Below, one piece after another: positions 44,408-51,979 of a stretch of 64,000 nt of DNA. Made by a program: the position numbers and the translations under genes. Position 1 is the stretch's first letter; each line of letters opens with the position of its first letter. Origin of the DNA: Oleidesulfovibrio sp047973035 (lineage in GTDB: Bacteria > Desulfobacterota > Desulfovibrionia > Desulfovibrionales > Desulfovibrionaceae); assembly GCF_047973035.1 (NCBI RefSeq), contig NZ_JBKEBF010000044.1, forward strand, positions 1 through 64,000, written 5' to 3'. The notes beneath the pieces are model-generated. The model saw only the letters and a program-made list of their open reading frames with translations, searched no databases and was not told where the DNA came from.

Positions 44408-44423
44408 TCCCCGGTTACGGGGA
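44408..44423 (-). other. Hairpin in template unit 1
   Basis: TCCCCG, loop GTTA, CGGGGA. The same stem occurs at the same place in unit 2 with a different loop, so the stem is likely selected, perhaps for folding of the template RNA. Confidence 0.5.
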
Positions 44424-44490
44424 AGGAATATAAGCGCCAAAGGGTACGCTGTCCGTAATCTCGTGAGACATACGGCTTCGGGTACATTTT

Positions 44491-44593
44491 GCGAGGCGGC
44501 AACCGATGCTTGCGTTAGCGTTACTTGCAGGGTTATTCAGATTCCAGCAGAACAGGCCAGCACCACTGGCGTTACCATAATTACCGCCGACAT
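44491..44593 (-). repeat. Template repeat TR1 (second template, not the source of the visible VR)
   Basis: 103-bp core aligned without gaps to TR2 and to the variable repeat. Read on the minus strand it encodes VGGNYGNASGAGLFCWNLNN and so on, rich in AAT/AAC codons at the same places as TR2, as expected for a functional template. It differs from the variable repeat at many non-adenine positions, so it did not template it. Confidence 0.82.
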
Positions 44594-44678
44594 ACGCCCA
44601 TATCCCTAAATTCTTGCAGCATTGGCCGGGGCCGTGTTCGGCTTCTCGCCTACTGACCGCCCCGGCCGGTCGCTGTTC

Positions 44679-44694
44679 TCCCCGCATCCGGGGA
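44679..44694 (-). other. Hairpin in template unit 2
   Basis: TCCCCG, loop CATC, CGGGGA. The stem is identical to the unit-1 hairpin; only the loop differs. Confidence 0.5.
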
Positions 44695-44756
44695 AGGAAT
44701 GCAAACGCCAAAGGGTACGCTGTCCGCAATCTCTTGGGATATACGGCTTCGGGTAC

Positions 44757-44864
44757 TTTTTGCGAGGCGGCAACCGATGTTAGTCGCGCTATTACTGGCG
44801 GGGCTGTTCAAATTCCAGCAGAACAGGCCAGCACCACTGGCGTTATTCCATTGACCGCCGACAT
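44757..44864 (-). repeat. Template repeat TR2 (source of the visible VR)
   Basis: 108 bp that align without gaps to the variable repeat at 46701-46808. All six differences are at adenines of the TR2 minus strand; none of the roughly 80 other positions differs. Five of them change Asn codons. It lies 18 bp downstream of the Avd-like gene. Confidence 0.95.
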
Positions 44865-44881
44865 GCGTTTGCATCCCAAAT

Positions 44882-45316
44882 TTATATCAAAGAACCTTGC
44901 TGCGCTCGTTTTGCTTGGGATTGGCCTTGGAACCTTTCGAGGTCTTCGCCGTTTCGCTTTATCCAGGCGCCGAGCATCTGACCGACTTCCGCAATCTGGC
45001 GACTCCATACTTCGTAACAGCCTTCGTTAATCAAGCGCAGGGCGAAACTTTTGCGAACCTGCACTCGTAGATATTCCAGTTCTACGTCTGTCTGCCAAAG
45101 GATTTCCCGCGTTGTGACCGGTGGGCGTTTCTTCCGTTTTTCCTCAAGTTGCGTCTTTGTCGCCTTGATTACGAGGTGAAGAAGCGTTGCTACGGTGTGC
45201 CGGATTTCCGCTGACAAAACGTGCCGTTCCGACTTTTCAAAGCGTTTGACGATTTTGTGCGTTTCAATATCCAACGCTTCCAGCTTCGCCAGTAGGGTAA
45301 AATCTTTCAGTGACAT
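44882..45316 (-). CDS. avd: Avd-like four-helix-bundle accessory protein of the DGR
   Basis: A 144-residue, helical, basic protein (MSLKDFTLLAKLEALDIETHKIVKRFEKSERH; then TLLHLVIKATKTQLEEKRKK and VELEYLRVQVRKSFALRLINEGCYEVWSRQIAEVGQMLGAWIK). Its length, predicted four helices and place between the variable repeat and the template match accessory variability determinant proteins (four-helix bundle, 23S rRNA IVP-like fold), which bind the RT and the template RNA as a pentamer. A full alignment was not possible here. Confidence 0.9.
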   Translation of the reverse strand: MSLKDFTLLAKLEALDIETHKIVKRFEKSERHVLSAEIRHTVATLLHLVIKATKTQLEEKRKKRPPVTTREILWQTDVELEYLRVQVRKSFALRLINEGCYEVWSRQIAEVGQMLGAWIKRNGEDLERFQGQSQAKRAQQGSLI

Positions 45317-45317
45317 C

Positions 45318-45590
45318 TTACTTTCCCGCTCCCCAAGGGAAGCGGTCCTCGTCCGGGGTGTAAAGTTCCGCTATGCGGTCTAAAATAGCCCCTGGTCGCA
45401 CTTCAAGAGCAATGGCAAGCCGTATGAGCATTTCTATAGAAGGATAGCGCTTGCCGCTTTCCAGCATGGATATATAAGACGTCACCACGTCCATACGGTC
45501 CGCAAGCGCATCCTGTGAAAGCCCCGTTTGTTGCCGAAACTCCCTGATTGCAACGCCGACTCCGGCTATTTTTTTTCTGACTCGCCTCAT
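45318..45590 (-). CDS. XRE-family helix-turn-helix protein
   Basis: A 90-residue protein with one HTH_3 domain: VGVAIREFRQQTGLSQDALADRMDVVTSYISMLESGKRYPSIEMLIRLAIALEV. It ends 1 bp before the Avd-like gene and is in the same operon. It could regulate the retroelement or the tail genes; similar small HTH genes occur with some phage DGRs. No operator was identified. Confidence 0.85.
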   Translation of the reverse strand: MRRVRKKIAGVGVAIREFRQQTGLSQDALADRMDVVTSYISMLESGKRYPSIEMLIRLAIALEVRPGAILDRIAELYTPDEDRFPWGAGK

Positions 45591-45671
45591 TTCCCCTGTA
45601 TCTACCGGGAAATGAATACAAGCACCTTATGCACCTAAGTGAAAGCGAAGCAGAAGCGTTGCAACAAAAGT

Positions 45672-45959
45672 CTATGATTCCGCAGTATCCTGCGGCCTGT
45701 ATTCCTTGGGAAGCTGCCTTCCCTGCAATTCCGACTGATACGACACTTCGCAATGATTCTTGTCTTTGAACAGGAGCGCGACGAGGTCTATCAGCCAGCG
45801 GGCTATATTCCAGGGAAAGATACTCCGGAGCCGCCAGCAACGGGCGCTGACCGTTTCGTCTTCCCGCCCGAAAAAGACGATGACGTTTACCGCCTGGTCA
45901 AGAGAAATGAGAACCCGCTTGATATAGTTCGTAACGGCGGTTGTGATGCGCTTCATCAT
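45672..45959 (-). CDS. Small phage protein, unknown function
   Basis: A 95-residue protein (MMKRITTAVTNYIKRVLISLDQAVNVIVFFGREDETVSARCWRLRS...ARWLIDLVALLFKDKNHCEVSYQSEL). The LDQ-N-FFG-DETVSARCWRL pattern recurs in small proteins of phages and prophages of this bacterial group; the function is not known. Two moderately hydrophobic segments may associate with the membrane. Its start overlaps the stop of the next upstream gene by 4 bp (same operon). Confidence 0.7.
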   Translation of the reverse strand: MMKRITTAVTNYIKRVLISLDQAVNVIVFFGREDETVSARCWRLRSIFPWNIARWLIDLVALLFKDKNHCEVSYQSELQGRQLPKEYRPQDTAES

Positions 45960-46375
45960 GCCCGGTCCACCTCCTCGGCGGTTGTCGCGGCCATGACTGC
46001 CGCTTTCCGGATGCCGCCCTGTTCCATCATCGCCGATTTGTGGGCAAGGGCGCCGTTTGTGAACAGGCCGAGAAAATCCGCCACGTTCAAGTCAAGACGG
46101 ACGAGCTCGCCGTTTGCCCGATAAGCGTTCCAGGTAACGGACTGGTCTTGCTGCATCATGGTCGCCAAGGTCGCCGCGCTGGCCGCGTCCGTGAAATTGC
46201 CCTGGTCGAACGAATCATACGAAAAGTGATACATTTCGTCCTGGACCGCATAATCGAACCCGGCGAGAATAGCGGCGCTCGTTTCATCGTCGATAGCGGC
46301 GAGTTTCAATTTCTTTTGGCTTTCAAGTCCCGTCAGTCCGGTTTTCGGGTTTTCGCCTGTTTCAATTCGCGGCAT
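45956..46375 (-). CDS. DUF4376-like phage tail protein
   Basis: A 139-residue protein. The C-terminal half ALAHKSAMMEQGGIRKAAVMAATTAEEVDRA resembles the DUF4376 domain found next to tail fibre genes, where it may take part in fibre assembly. The N-terminal half begins PRIETGENPKTGLTGLESQKKLKLAAIDDETSAAI. It overlaps the gene upstream by 14 bp. Confidence 0.72.
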   Translation of the reverse strand: MPRIETGENPKTGLTGLESQKKLKLAAIDDETSAAILAGFDYAVQDEMYHFSYDSFDQGNFTDAASAATLATMMQQDQSVTWNAYRANGELVRLDLNVADFLGLFTNGALAHKSAMMEQGGIRKAAVMAATTAEEVDRA

Positions 46376-46631
46376 ATTTCACCCCCTGCGCGCAAAAGAT
46401 TTCACGCATGGCAAGTTCGCCCTGGTCGTTCCCTTCAACGGCCAGATGCGCGAGAAGTTCGGCATCGTTGACCGCGCACGAAGGCACGGGCTCGTAATCG
46501 CCGGACGACCAAGCTGCCAGATAATAGCCATCGTCACTATAGGAGGTTGGCACGGCGTACAGTTTGACCTCTGACGGGCCGGAAACGGAAGCCTCAGGCT
46601 TTTTCTTCTTATGTGTAAAAGTAATTTGCAT
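46362..46631 (-). CDS. Small phage protein downstream of the DGR target
   Basis: An 89-residue protein beginning MQITFTHKKKKPEASVSGPSEV. The ATG at 46631 has GAGGACAG upstream; the frame is open into the variable repeat but in a different frame from the target gene, which is a shadow. No family was recognised. Its place between the target protein and the DUF4376 gene suggests a fibre-related role. Confidence 0.65.
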   Translation of the reverse strand: MQITFTHKKKKPEASVSGPSEVKLYAVPTSYSDDGYYLAAWSSGDYEPVPSCAVNDAELLAHLAVEGNDQGELAMREIFCAQGVKYAAN

Positions 46632-46656
46632 TGTGTCTGTCCTCAAAAAAATTTCG

Positions 46657-46669
46657 ACCGCTTCGCGGT
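46657..46669 (-). other. Inverted repeat downstream of the variable repeat
   Basis: ACCGC, loop GAA (minus strand), GCGGT, about 30 bp after the target stop codon, followed on the minus strand by GAAATTTTTTT. DGR targets often carry a short hairpin just after the variable repeat that helps cDNA integration; the T run also allows a weak terminator. Confidence 0.45.
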
Positions 46670-46695
46670 ACAGTAGTACAGTAAGCCGTAGGCAG

Positions 46696-48261
46696 TTATC
46701 CTTTTGCGAGGCGGCAACCGATGCTAGTCGCGCTATGACTGGCGGGGCTGTACAAATACCAGCAGAACAGGCCAGCACCACTGGCGTAATTCCATTGACC
46801 GCCGACATATAAGACGTTTCCGGCAGAGCCGTTACGACCGTAAAAATAATCGGGAAAGGTTCCGGCAGTATAGTCGCCTTGCGTTGCAGGGACGAACACA
46901 TCGTCGAAATTAAATCCGGCGCCTTCCCCGTCAAAAGTGGTTATCGCGTATTGAGCAGCCGAGCCGTTATAGGCCGGGCACGTCTTGCCAGTATTAACCC
47001 ATGCCCGCGAACCATCGTTCTTGAACATTTCGATTTGCCCGTTCGTCGCAATGCGGAAACCGTCGCACATCTGCCAGACGTTGCCGTAAAGCCCCACGTA
47101 GCCCCGCCATTCGGTATTTCTGTAATCATCCGTATACGTCGCCCCGGAAGCGTCCACATAGCCGCGGCCCATGATGCTTTGAGACTCGGTCGTGCAATGC
47201 TCTATGAGGAACAACAGGCACAGAGCGGAATACTGGTAGAAATCCCACATCCGGAAACCTTCGACGCCGCCCGTGTTCCGGTTCGTGCAACGGGTCTGCA
47301 TCGTGGGAAAATCCAGACTGACGAGCGGAACCTTGCCGGGCCGGGAACCGACCATGTTATTCGCTTCACCGGTTCCCTGGTAAGCGCCGATATACATCTT
47401 TTCCAGCACGTCGCCAGACGGCGACAGAAAGGCCGGGTAAGGATGAAAGCCGTCAGCCGGGCCGGGAGAAATAATCTTGCAGAGTTTCCCCGCGAACGGC
47501 CCGGTTTCGGGCTTCATGGTCTTTATCCAGAACGGCGCGTTCTCGACCATGACCTGCCCGTCCACGAGAACGCGCTTCATCGCCGAATAAACGGGATGGT
47601 GGTCGAAATAACGCTTGTTCGGCGTTACCGGCTGGCCTTCGGCGTCGCAGTTGTACCAGAGCCCTGTGCAGTTCCCGGTTTCCAGCCAGCACACGCCGAT
47701 TACCGGCGAAATATCCCCGACCGTTATCCGCCGCACCAGGGCGTCGTGCGCGGAAGGGTCTTCATCGTGCGTTTGCGCCGCCTGTTCGCGCTCGGCTTTC
47801 TCCGCATCGAGAGCGGCTTCAAGCGCCTGGTCGGTCGCGAACCGTGTCGCCGCTTCCTGTTCGATTTCCCGTTCCAGGCTGTTGTTCAATTCCTGAACGG
47901 CTTCGCCCAGGGCGTGCAAAACTGCCTGGTCGCCTGCGGAAAGTTCCTTCTGGATTGCCGCGGCCGTTTCCGACCGCGTTTTGCCTTCCGCTGTCAAGGC
48001 TTCGTTGATGTTCTCGGCGAAGGCGTCGAGCATTTCCAGCGTTTGCCGAAGACGGGGCATATCCTTGTCGAGTCTGTTCGCAAAATGCGGCAACAGCAGT
48101 TCAAGGAAATCGCTTCGGTCGTCGACCGTTATACCGTCATCAATGACGGCGACTTCCGCTTCCAGAATGCCGACGACTTTCAGCAACAAAGGCAGCTTGT
48201 CGCGAAGCTGTTGGAGCTCGGCTTCGGTCAGGGCGGCGGCGGTGTTGGTTGTTTGAGTCAT
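46696..48261 (-). CDS. DGR-diversified tail protein with C-terminal C-type-lectin/FGE-like domain
   Basis: A 521-residue protein. Residues 1-160 are helical, likely coiled coil (AFAENINEALTAEGKTRSETAAAIQKELSAG). The rest resembles the formylglycine-generating-enzyme type of C-type-lectin fold (VGLYGNVWQMCDGFRI, ending IGCRLAKG), the usual fold of DGR targets. The last 36 residues (486-521) are encoded by the variable repeat. Residues 492, 502, 504, 509 and 513 (Tyr, Tyr, Tyr, His, Ser) are all Asn in template TR2. It is probably the receptor-binding tip of the tail. It begins 14 bp after the DUF4815 gene. Confidence 0.92.
   Translation of the reverse strand: MTQTTNTAAALTEAELQQLRDKLPLLLKVVGILEAEVAVIDDGITVDDRSDFLELLLPHFANRLDKDMPRLRQTLEMLDAFAENINEALTAEGKTRSETAAAIQKELSAGDQAVLHALGEAVQELNNSLEREIEQEAATRFATDQALEAALDAEKAEREQAAQTHDEDPSAHDALVRRITVGDISPVIGVCWLETGNCTGLWYNCDAEGQPVTPNKRYFDHHPVYSAMKRVLVDGQVMVENAPFWIKTMKPETGPFAGKLCKIISPGPADGFHPYPAFLSPSGDVLEKMYIGAYQGTGEANNMVGSRPGKVPLVSLDFPTMQTRCTNRNTGGVEGFRMWDFYQYSALCLLFLIEHCTTESQSIMGRGYVDASGATYTDDYRNTEWRGYVGLYGNVWQMCDGFRIATNGQIEMFKNDGSRAWVNTGKTCPAYNGSAAQYAITTFDGEGAGFNFDDVFVPATQGDYTAGTFPDYFYGRNGSAGNVLYVGGQWNYASGAGLFCWYLYSPASHSATSIGCRLAKG
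46701..46808 (-). repeat. Variable repeat (VR) of the DGR
   Basis: The 3' end of the target gene, collinear with TR2. Minus-strand changes relative to TR2: A to T at 46788, 46758 and 46752; A to C at 46737; A to G at 46724 and 46701. All are at template adenines. The sixth, at the last codon, lies at the edge of the homology. Confidence 0.95.
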
Positions 48262-48274
48262 ATCGTGAAGCCTC

Positions 48275-51200
48275 CTACTTCAAGGCCATGAAACGGATTT
48301 TCGAGACAGCGGGCCGGGCCGCGCTCGTTCCGGAAAGAATGATTTTCGTCTTGACCTCGTCGGCGGTCGTCAGGGCCGTTTCATACCGGTATTCGACTAC
48401 GCCGTCGCCCTGATTGACCGTGTTCTTGAGTTCCATCCCCTGCCAGGCTCCCGCGTCTATCTGCAACTCCGGAGCAATGGCCGCACCGGAAGGCACGTAG
48501 GCGTCAAAAATAAGAACGGCCTTGATGGCGCCGACCGCGGGTATGGAACGGCTGACGTAATCCGCCGTCTGGCCCACTTCCCCGGTCAGAAGTTGCGGAG
48601 CGGGCCACAGAAGCGGCCCCGCGCCCCTTTTCGCCGTCATCTTCGCCTTGACCGAAACTTCGCCGTTCACGGGCTGCGCAAGGCGAACCGGCTGACCTTG
48701 TGCGAGCGTCATCGCATCGCCGCCCGGCATGGTCAGTTCAAATTCGACGCGAGTGTCCGCCGTGGGGGTTTCATCAAGGGCGAGAAGAACCATGTCGGTC
48801 GTATTCTCAATTTGCGCGACGCCCATGTCGAAGGTGTGAACGCCTTCGGTGAAGTTGGCCTTCAATAGCCGGAACGTGAGGTCTTTGTCCTGGTGGGCCG
48901 TCCAGGTGGAAGCGTTGCTCGAAGAAAGAAGAACGCCCACGGTGTAAGGCTGGCTGGATACCCACTTCTGCGCGGTTTTGTCGAACTGGCCCATTTCGGC
49001 GATGGCGACGGCGGTGGTCGGGTCGTCGCACAGAACAACGACCGCGTATTCCGTCATCGCCTCCAGTTTCACCAGAACGGGGAATTCGGCGCGGGTATGT
49101 CCGCCGCCGCTGATAATGATGGATGCTTCCGGAATAATGGTTTCCGCCAGAATCGTTCTTGTGGGAACACCGTTGCTGACTTCGCGAATCTGGACGCGGG
49201 CGTCGCCGCCCTTGGCCGTGAACCACAGGTCGACGCCGCATATCTGGTCCGCGGTATCCAGAACGAAGGTCTGCGCGAGAGGGTCGACCCAATAGTTTAC
49301 GACCGTATGCACCTGGCGCAATGTCTGGACGGTCAGTTTCCCTTGACCGACAAAGATTCCGCTTCCGGAAGAACCGCCTTCGACGTTGCCCCGGAACAGG
49401 ACGTTTTTCGAGCCGGCCGGAATTTTCGGCGGAATCATAAACCGCCCGCGCACGATGCCGGATTCATCGGCGATGCAGGGGTCAGGCTCGAAATCCACTT
49501 CGACGCCGTCGAATACGACACTTTGCAAACGTTCTTCCGGGCCGAAGCCTTCAAGCATGAACTGTATGTATATCTGACGCAGATATTCGAGGTCGGTCGT
49601 GGTCGAACTCAATACCTGGTTTGTGGTCGTTACCGACTGGCTGGTCAGTGTAGACCGACCGACGACATAATGCCCAGTATCAAAGCGCTTTGTAACCGCG
49701 CTCGCCCAGTTGGTTTCGACCTCCGTAAAGTTATCTACGGCGGGCGTCAGAACGGCTTTCGCGGGCGGGATGCCGAAGGACATATACGGGTTAACCTTCA
49801 TATCCGAAGTACGAAGGAGTTGCGCCAGGGCGATGTCGACCGCATAAACGGGCGCGATGGGGGCCGCCAGCGGAGCCGCCAGGGCGTGAACTTTCGGACT
49901 GATGGGCAGAACAAGCGAACCGTCGATAATAGCCGCTGTCTGTGCGACGCCCTGGTCGCGCATGGAATCGTCGAACAGCGGGTCGACGAAGATACCGACG
50001 CGGGTACCATCCTCCCGGATAGAGGCTTCCGCTTCAAGGCGTTGGCGGGAGATTTCCTGTAGGGCGTAGTCTACGCGGCTGAAAAGCGCTTCCAGGGTAT
50101 CGAAGCCCACGACGCGCACGCCGTCATTGATAACGTCCCGCTTTTTCCGCCAGGTCTGGTAGACGGTCGCGATAGGAAGCATCGCCTCCGGAGCGACAGG
50201 GAGGCGCGGGTTGATTTCAGCGGCGACGCCCTGAATCCAGACGAAAGCCCCGTCCGAGGTGATGCACAGGCGGTCATAGCGCGGTACGGCCTGATTGTAG
50301 GAAATAATGATGCTCGTTCCGGCGACCGCGCCTTCCACATAAAACCCGTCATAGTCCTGTTCCAGGGCTTCGACAGCCGTCATGTAGGTATACGTGCAGG
50401 AATAGGTCGAACCGGAAGCGGGCTCGTTGCCGCTTGGCGACCAGTCTACGCCGTCGCCCGTCTTTTTGTATTCCGACGCCTCGAACACGGTATCGCCCTG
50501 TTTGCACTCCAAAATCGCGACGATGGCCGTATCCGGAAGCGCGTCAGTGCAGCCGCCATAGGAGCCGTGACGAAGTTCGACCGTCTTCTGCAACGTGGCG
50601 CGAAGAAGCGTGATGTTATGAATCGGAGCATGGGCTACGTCGATTCTTTGCCGGGCTTCGCCGGTAGCCGTGATGATTTCCGTATCCAGATAGCGCAAGT
50701 CGGGCGTGGCGTCATAGGACAGACGCCGTGACGTGGTGAGTTCAATTCCGAAGCCGTGAACGCGGGCCTTGCCTTCGCCGATGGTATAAATCTGCGCGCC
50801 CCCGCCGCTATCTTCTGCGGCGAGCACTTTCAGGCCGGAAACCACATACAAGCCGCCCCCGGTGGAATCCCGGTCGTACCCGGCAATCGCCCGGTTGAAC
50901 GAGTCCAGGTTCGGCGGCGCTTCCTTGCTCCGGACGACGCCGTCATCGACAACGTGCACGACATAAAAATCGCCGTCCCGGCCGTCGCCTTCGTAGCCCC
51001 AGGCGGTATTGACCTGCAGGCGCCAGGCGCCCGGTTCGCCTTCTGTGTTGCTGCCCCTGGCCGGGTTCAGCAGGTCGGGGTCTTCAAGTTCGCTGACGAT
51101 GCGCGATTCAAGGTAAATACCTACCGCCACGGAACCTTTCATCGGAATCGTGAACGTTGCCGGCGCGACTCCACGAACGGCCCCGTTCAGGTATACGGCG

Positions 51201-51445
51201 CCGGAACCGGCCTGTATTTCCCCGGTTTGCGCGTTGACAGCGATTTGCGCATCGCGAATGATGTCGCCGTCACGGAAAAGCGCATTCAAGGCCGAAGTCA
51301 GGCGGCGCTCGAATATCTCCTGATGTTCGTTGTGTTCGGACGCCTGAACGCCCTTGCGGTCGCGGTATAGAATTTTTTCATAATTCTTGGCCGCGTTGTC
51401 TCTGTTGTAGTAATCAGCAATAGATATTTTCTTGAGGTTTTCCAT
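48275..51445 (-). CDS. Large DUF4815-type phage tail/baseplate protein
   Basis: A 1,056-residue protein. The N-terminal region IADYYNRDNAAKNYEKILYRDRKGVQASEHNEHQEIF is that of DUF4815 proteins, which occur in phage tail modules. The middle and C-terminal regions are beta-rich. It lies between the fibre N-terminal-type gene and the DGR target, 9 bp and 13 bp from them, so it may carry or anchor the variable tip. Precise role unknown. Confidence 0.82.
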   Translation of the reverse strand: MENLKKISIADYYNRDNAAKNYEKILYRDRKGVQASEHNEHQEIFERRLTSALNALFRDGDIIRDAQIAVNAQTGEIQAGSGAVYLNGAVRGVAPATFTIPMKGSVAVGIYLESRIVSELEDPDLLNPARGSNTEGEPGAWRLQVNTAWGYEGDGRDGDFYVVHVVDDGVVRSKEAPPNLDSFNRAIAGYDRDSTGGGLYVVSGLKVLAAEDSGGGAQIYTIGEGKARVHGFGIELTTSRRLSYDATPDLRYLDTEIITATGEARQRIDVAHAPIHNITLLRATLQKTVELRHGSYGGCTDALPDTAIVAILECKQGDTVFEASEYKKTGDGVDWSPSGNEPASGSTYSCTYTYMTAVEALEQDYDGFYVEGAVAGTSIIISYNQAVPRYDRLCITSDGAFVWIQGVAAEINPRLPVAPEAMLPIATVYQTWRKKRDVINDGVRVVGFDTLEALFSRVDYALQEISRQRLEAEASIREDGTRVGIFVDPLFDDSMRDQGVAQTAAIIDGSLVLPISPKVHALAAPLAAPIAPVYAVDIALAQLLRTSDMKVNPYMSFGIPPAKAVLTPAVDNFTEVETNWASAVTKRFDTGHYVVGRSTLTSQSVTTTNQVLSSTTTDLEYLRQIYIQFMLEGFGPEERLQSVVFDGVEVDFEPDPCIADESGIVRGRFMIPPKIPAGSKNVLFRGNVEGGSSGSGIFVGQGKLTVQTLRQVHTVVNYWVDPLAQTFVLDTADQICGVDLWFTAKGGDARVQIREVSNGVPTRTILAETIIPEASIIISGGGHTRAEFPVLVKLEAMTEYAVVVLCDDPTTAVAIAEMGQFDKTAQKWVSSQPYTVGVLLSSSNASTWTAHQDKDLTFRLLKANFTEGVHTFDMGVAQIENTTDMVLLALDETPTADTRVEFELTMPGGDAMTLAQGQPVRLAQPVNGEVSVKAKMTAKRGAGPLLWPAPQLLTGEVGQTADYVSRSIPAVGAIKAVLIFDAYVPSGAAIAPELQIDAGAWQGMELKNTVNQGDGVVEYRYETALTTADEVKTKIILSGTSAARPAVSKIRFMALK

Positions 51446-51454
51446 TGTAAATCC

Positions 51455-51979
51455 TTAAAAGGGAAGAATGAATCCGAATACCGGCTGCGTCGAAGGAAGC
51501 CGGTTCATGCCCATATCAAGACACTCGGCAGCCAGCAGCAGGCCGGGGGCTTCAATTTCGCCGGGAGTGAAATACCGTTGTCCGGGGGGCAATCCTTCCT
51601 TTGTCACCGTATCCATGAAGATTCCAACTTCCCGGATTGTCAGGTTCGCCGCGTCCTCGAAGCCGAAGTTCACTTGCAGATAGAGGTACGGCGTCGGGCC
51701 GGGTTCCGACATTTTGTACGGGACGACCTGAACCGTTCCGTCCTTTTGAACGGTCGGAACCAGGATGTCGCCGTCCGGGTCCGGAAGCACGAATCCGACT
51801 CTGGTCACTGTCCGTCTGCCGACCTCGTTCACCAGGGCGATTCTCTGTTTCCAGAACGGCTTGCTGTTGGGGTCGCTGTCCCATTCCTCTTCACCTGTTC
51901 CCCAGGCGTAATGGAGCGTCCGTTCGCTAATTGCCTTTGCCATAGCGGCTTTGCCGATGTCGGTTATTGTTCCGCTCAT
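51455..51979 (-). CDS. Tail-collar fibre protein (gpH N-terminal-like)
   Basis: A 174-residue protein starting SGTITDIGKAAMAKAISERTLHYAWGTGEEEWD, like the N-terminal collar part of P2-type tail fibre proteins, with NLTIREVGIFMDT further on. It is far shorter than a complete gpH; the receptor-binding part is probably supplied by the downstream DUF4815 and DGR target proteins. Its ATG overlaps the stop of the gene upstream. Confidence 0.78.
   Translation of the reverse strand: MSGTITDIGKAAMAKAISERTLHYAWGTGEEEWDSDPNSKPFWKQRIALVNEVGRRTVTRVGFVLPDPDGDILVPTVQKDGTVQVVPYKMSEPGPTPYLYLQVNFGFEDAANLTIREVGIFMDTVTKEGLPPGQRYFTPGEIEAPGLLLAAECLDMGMNRLPSTQPVFGFILPF

Larger units (their letters stand above)
44351..44881 (-). 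repeat. Tandem duplication of the DGR template region (two ~271-bp units)
   Basis: Two similar units (about 44351-44622 and 44623-44881) each contain, in minus-strand order, a template repeat and then a GC-rich spacer with a small hairpin. The core GCGAGGCGGC starts at 44491 in unit 1 and at 44762 in unit 2, an offset of 271. The units share long identical stretches but differ at many positions, so the duplication is not recent. Confidence 0.9.

Noticed and set aside
44415..44874. Short minus-strand open frames over the two template repeats that look like lectin-fold fragments
   Set aside because: They are the template repeats themselves, which mimic the end of the target gene. No ribosome binding site or full domain is present.
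46632..46934. Possible longer start of the 89-residue protein reaching into the target gene
   Set aside because: The extension is the variable repeat read in the wrong frame.
46879..48291. 470-residue plus-strand frame opposite the DGR target
   Set aside because: Arg/His/Val-rich antisense shadow in GC-rich DNA; the minus-strand frame has clear family features.
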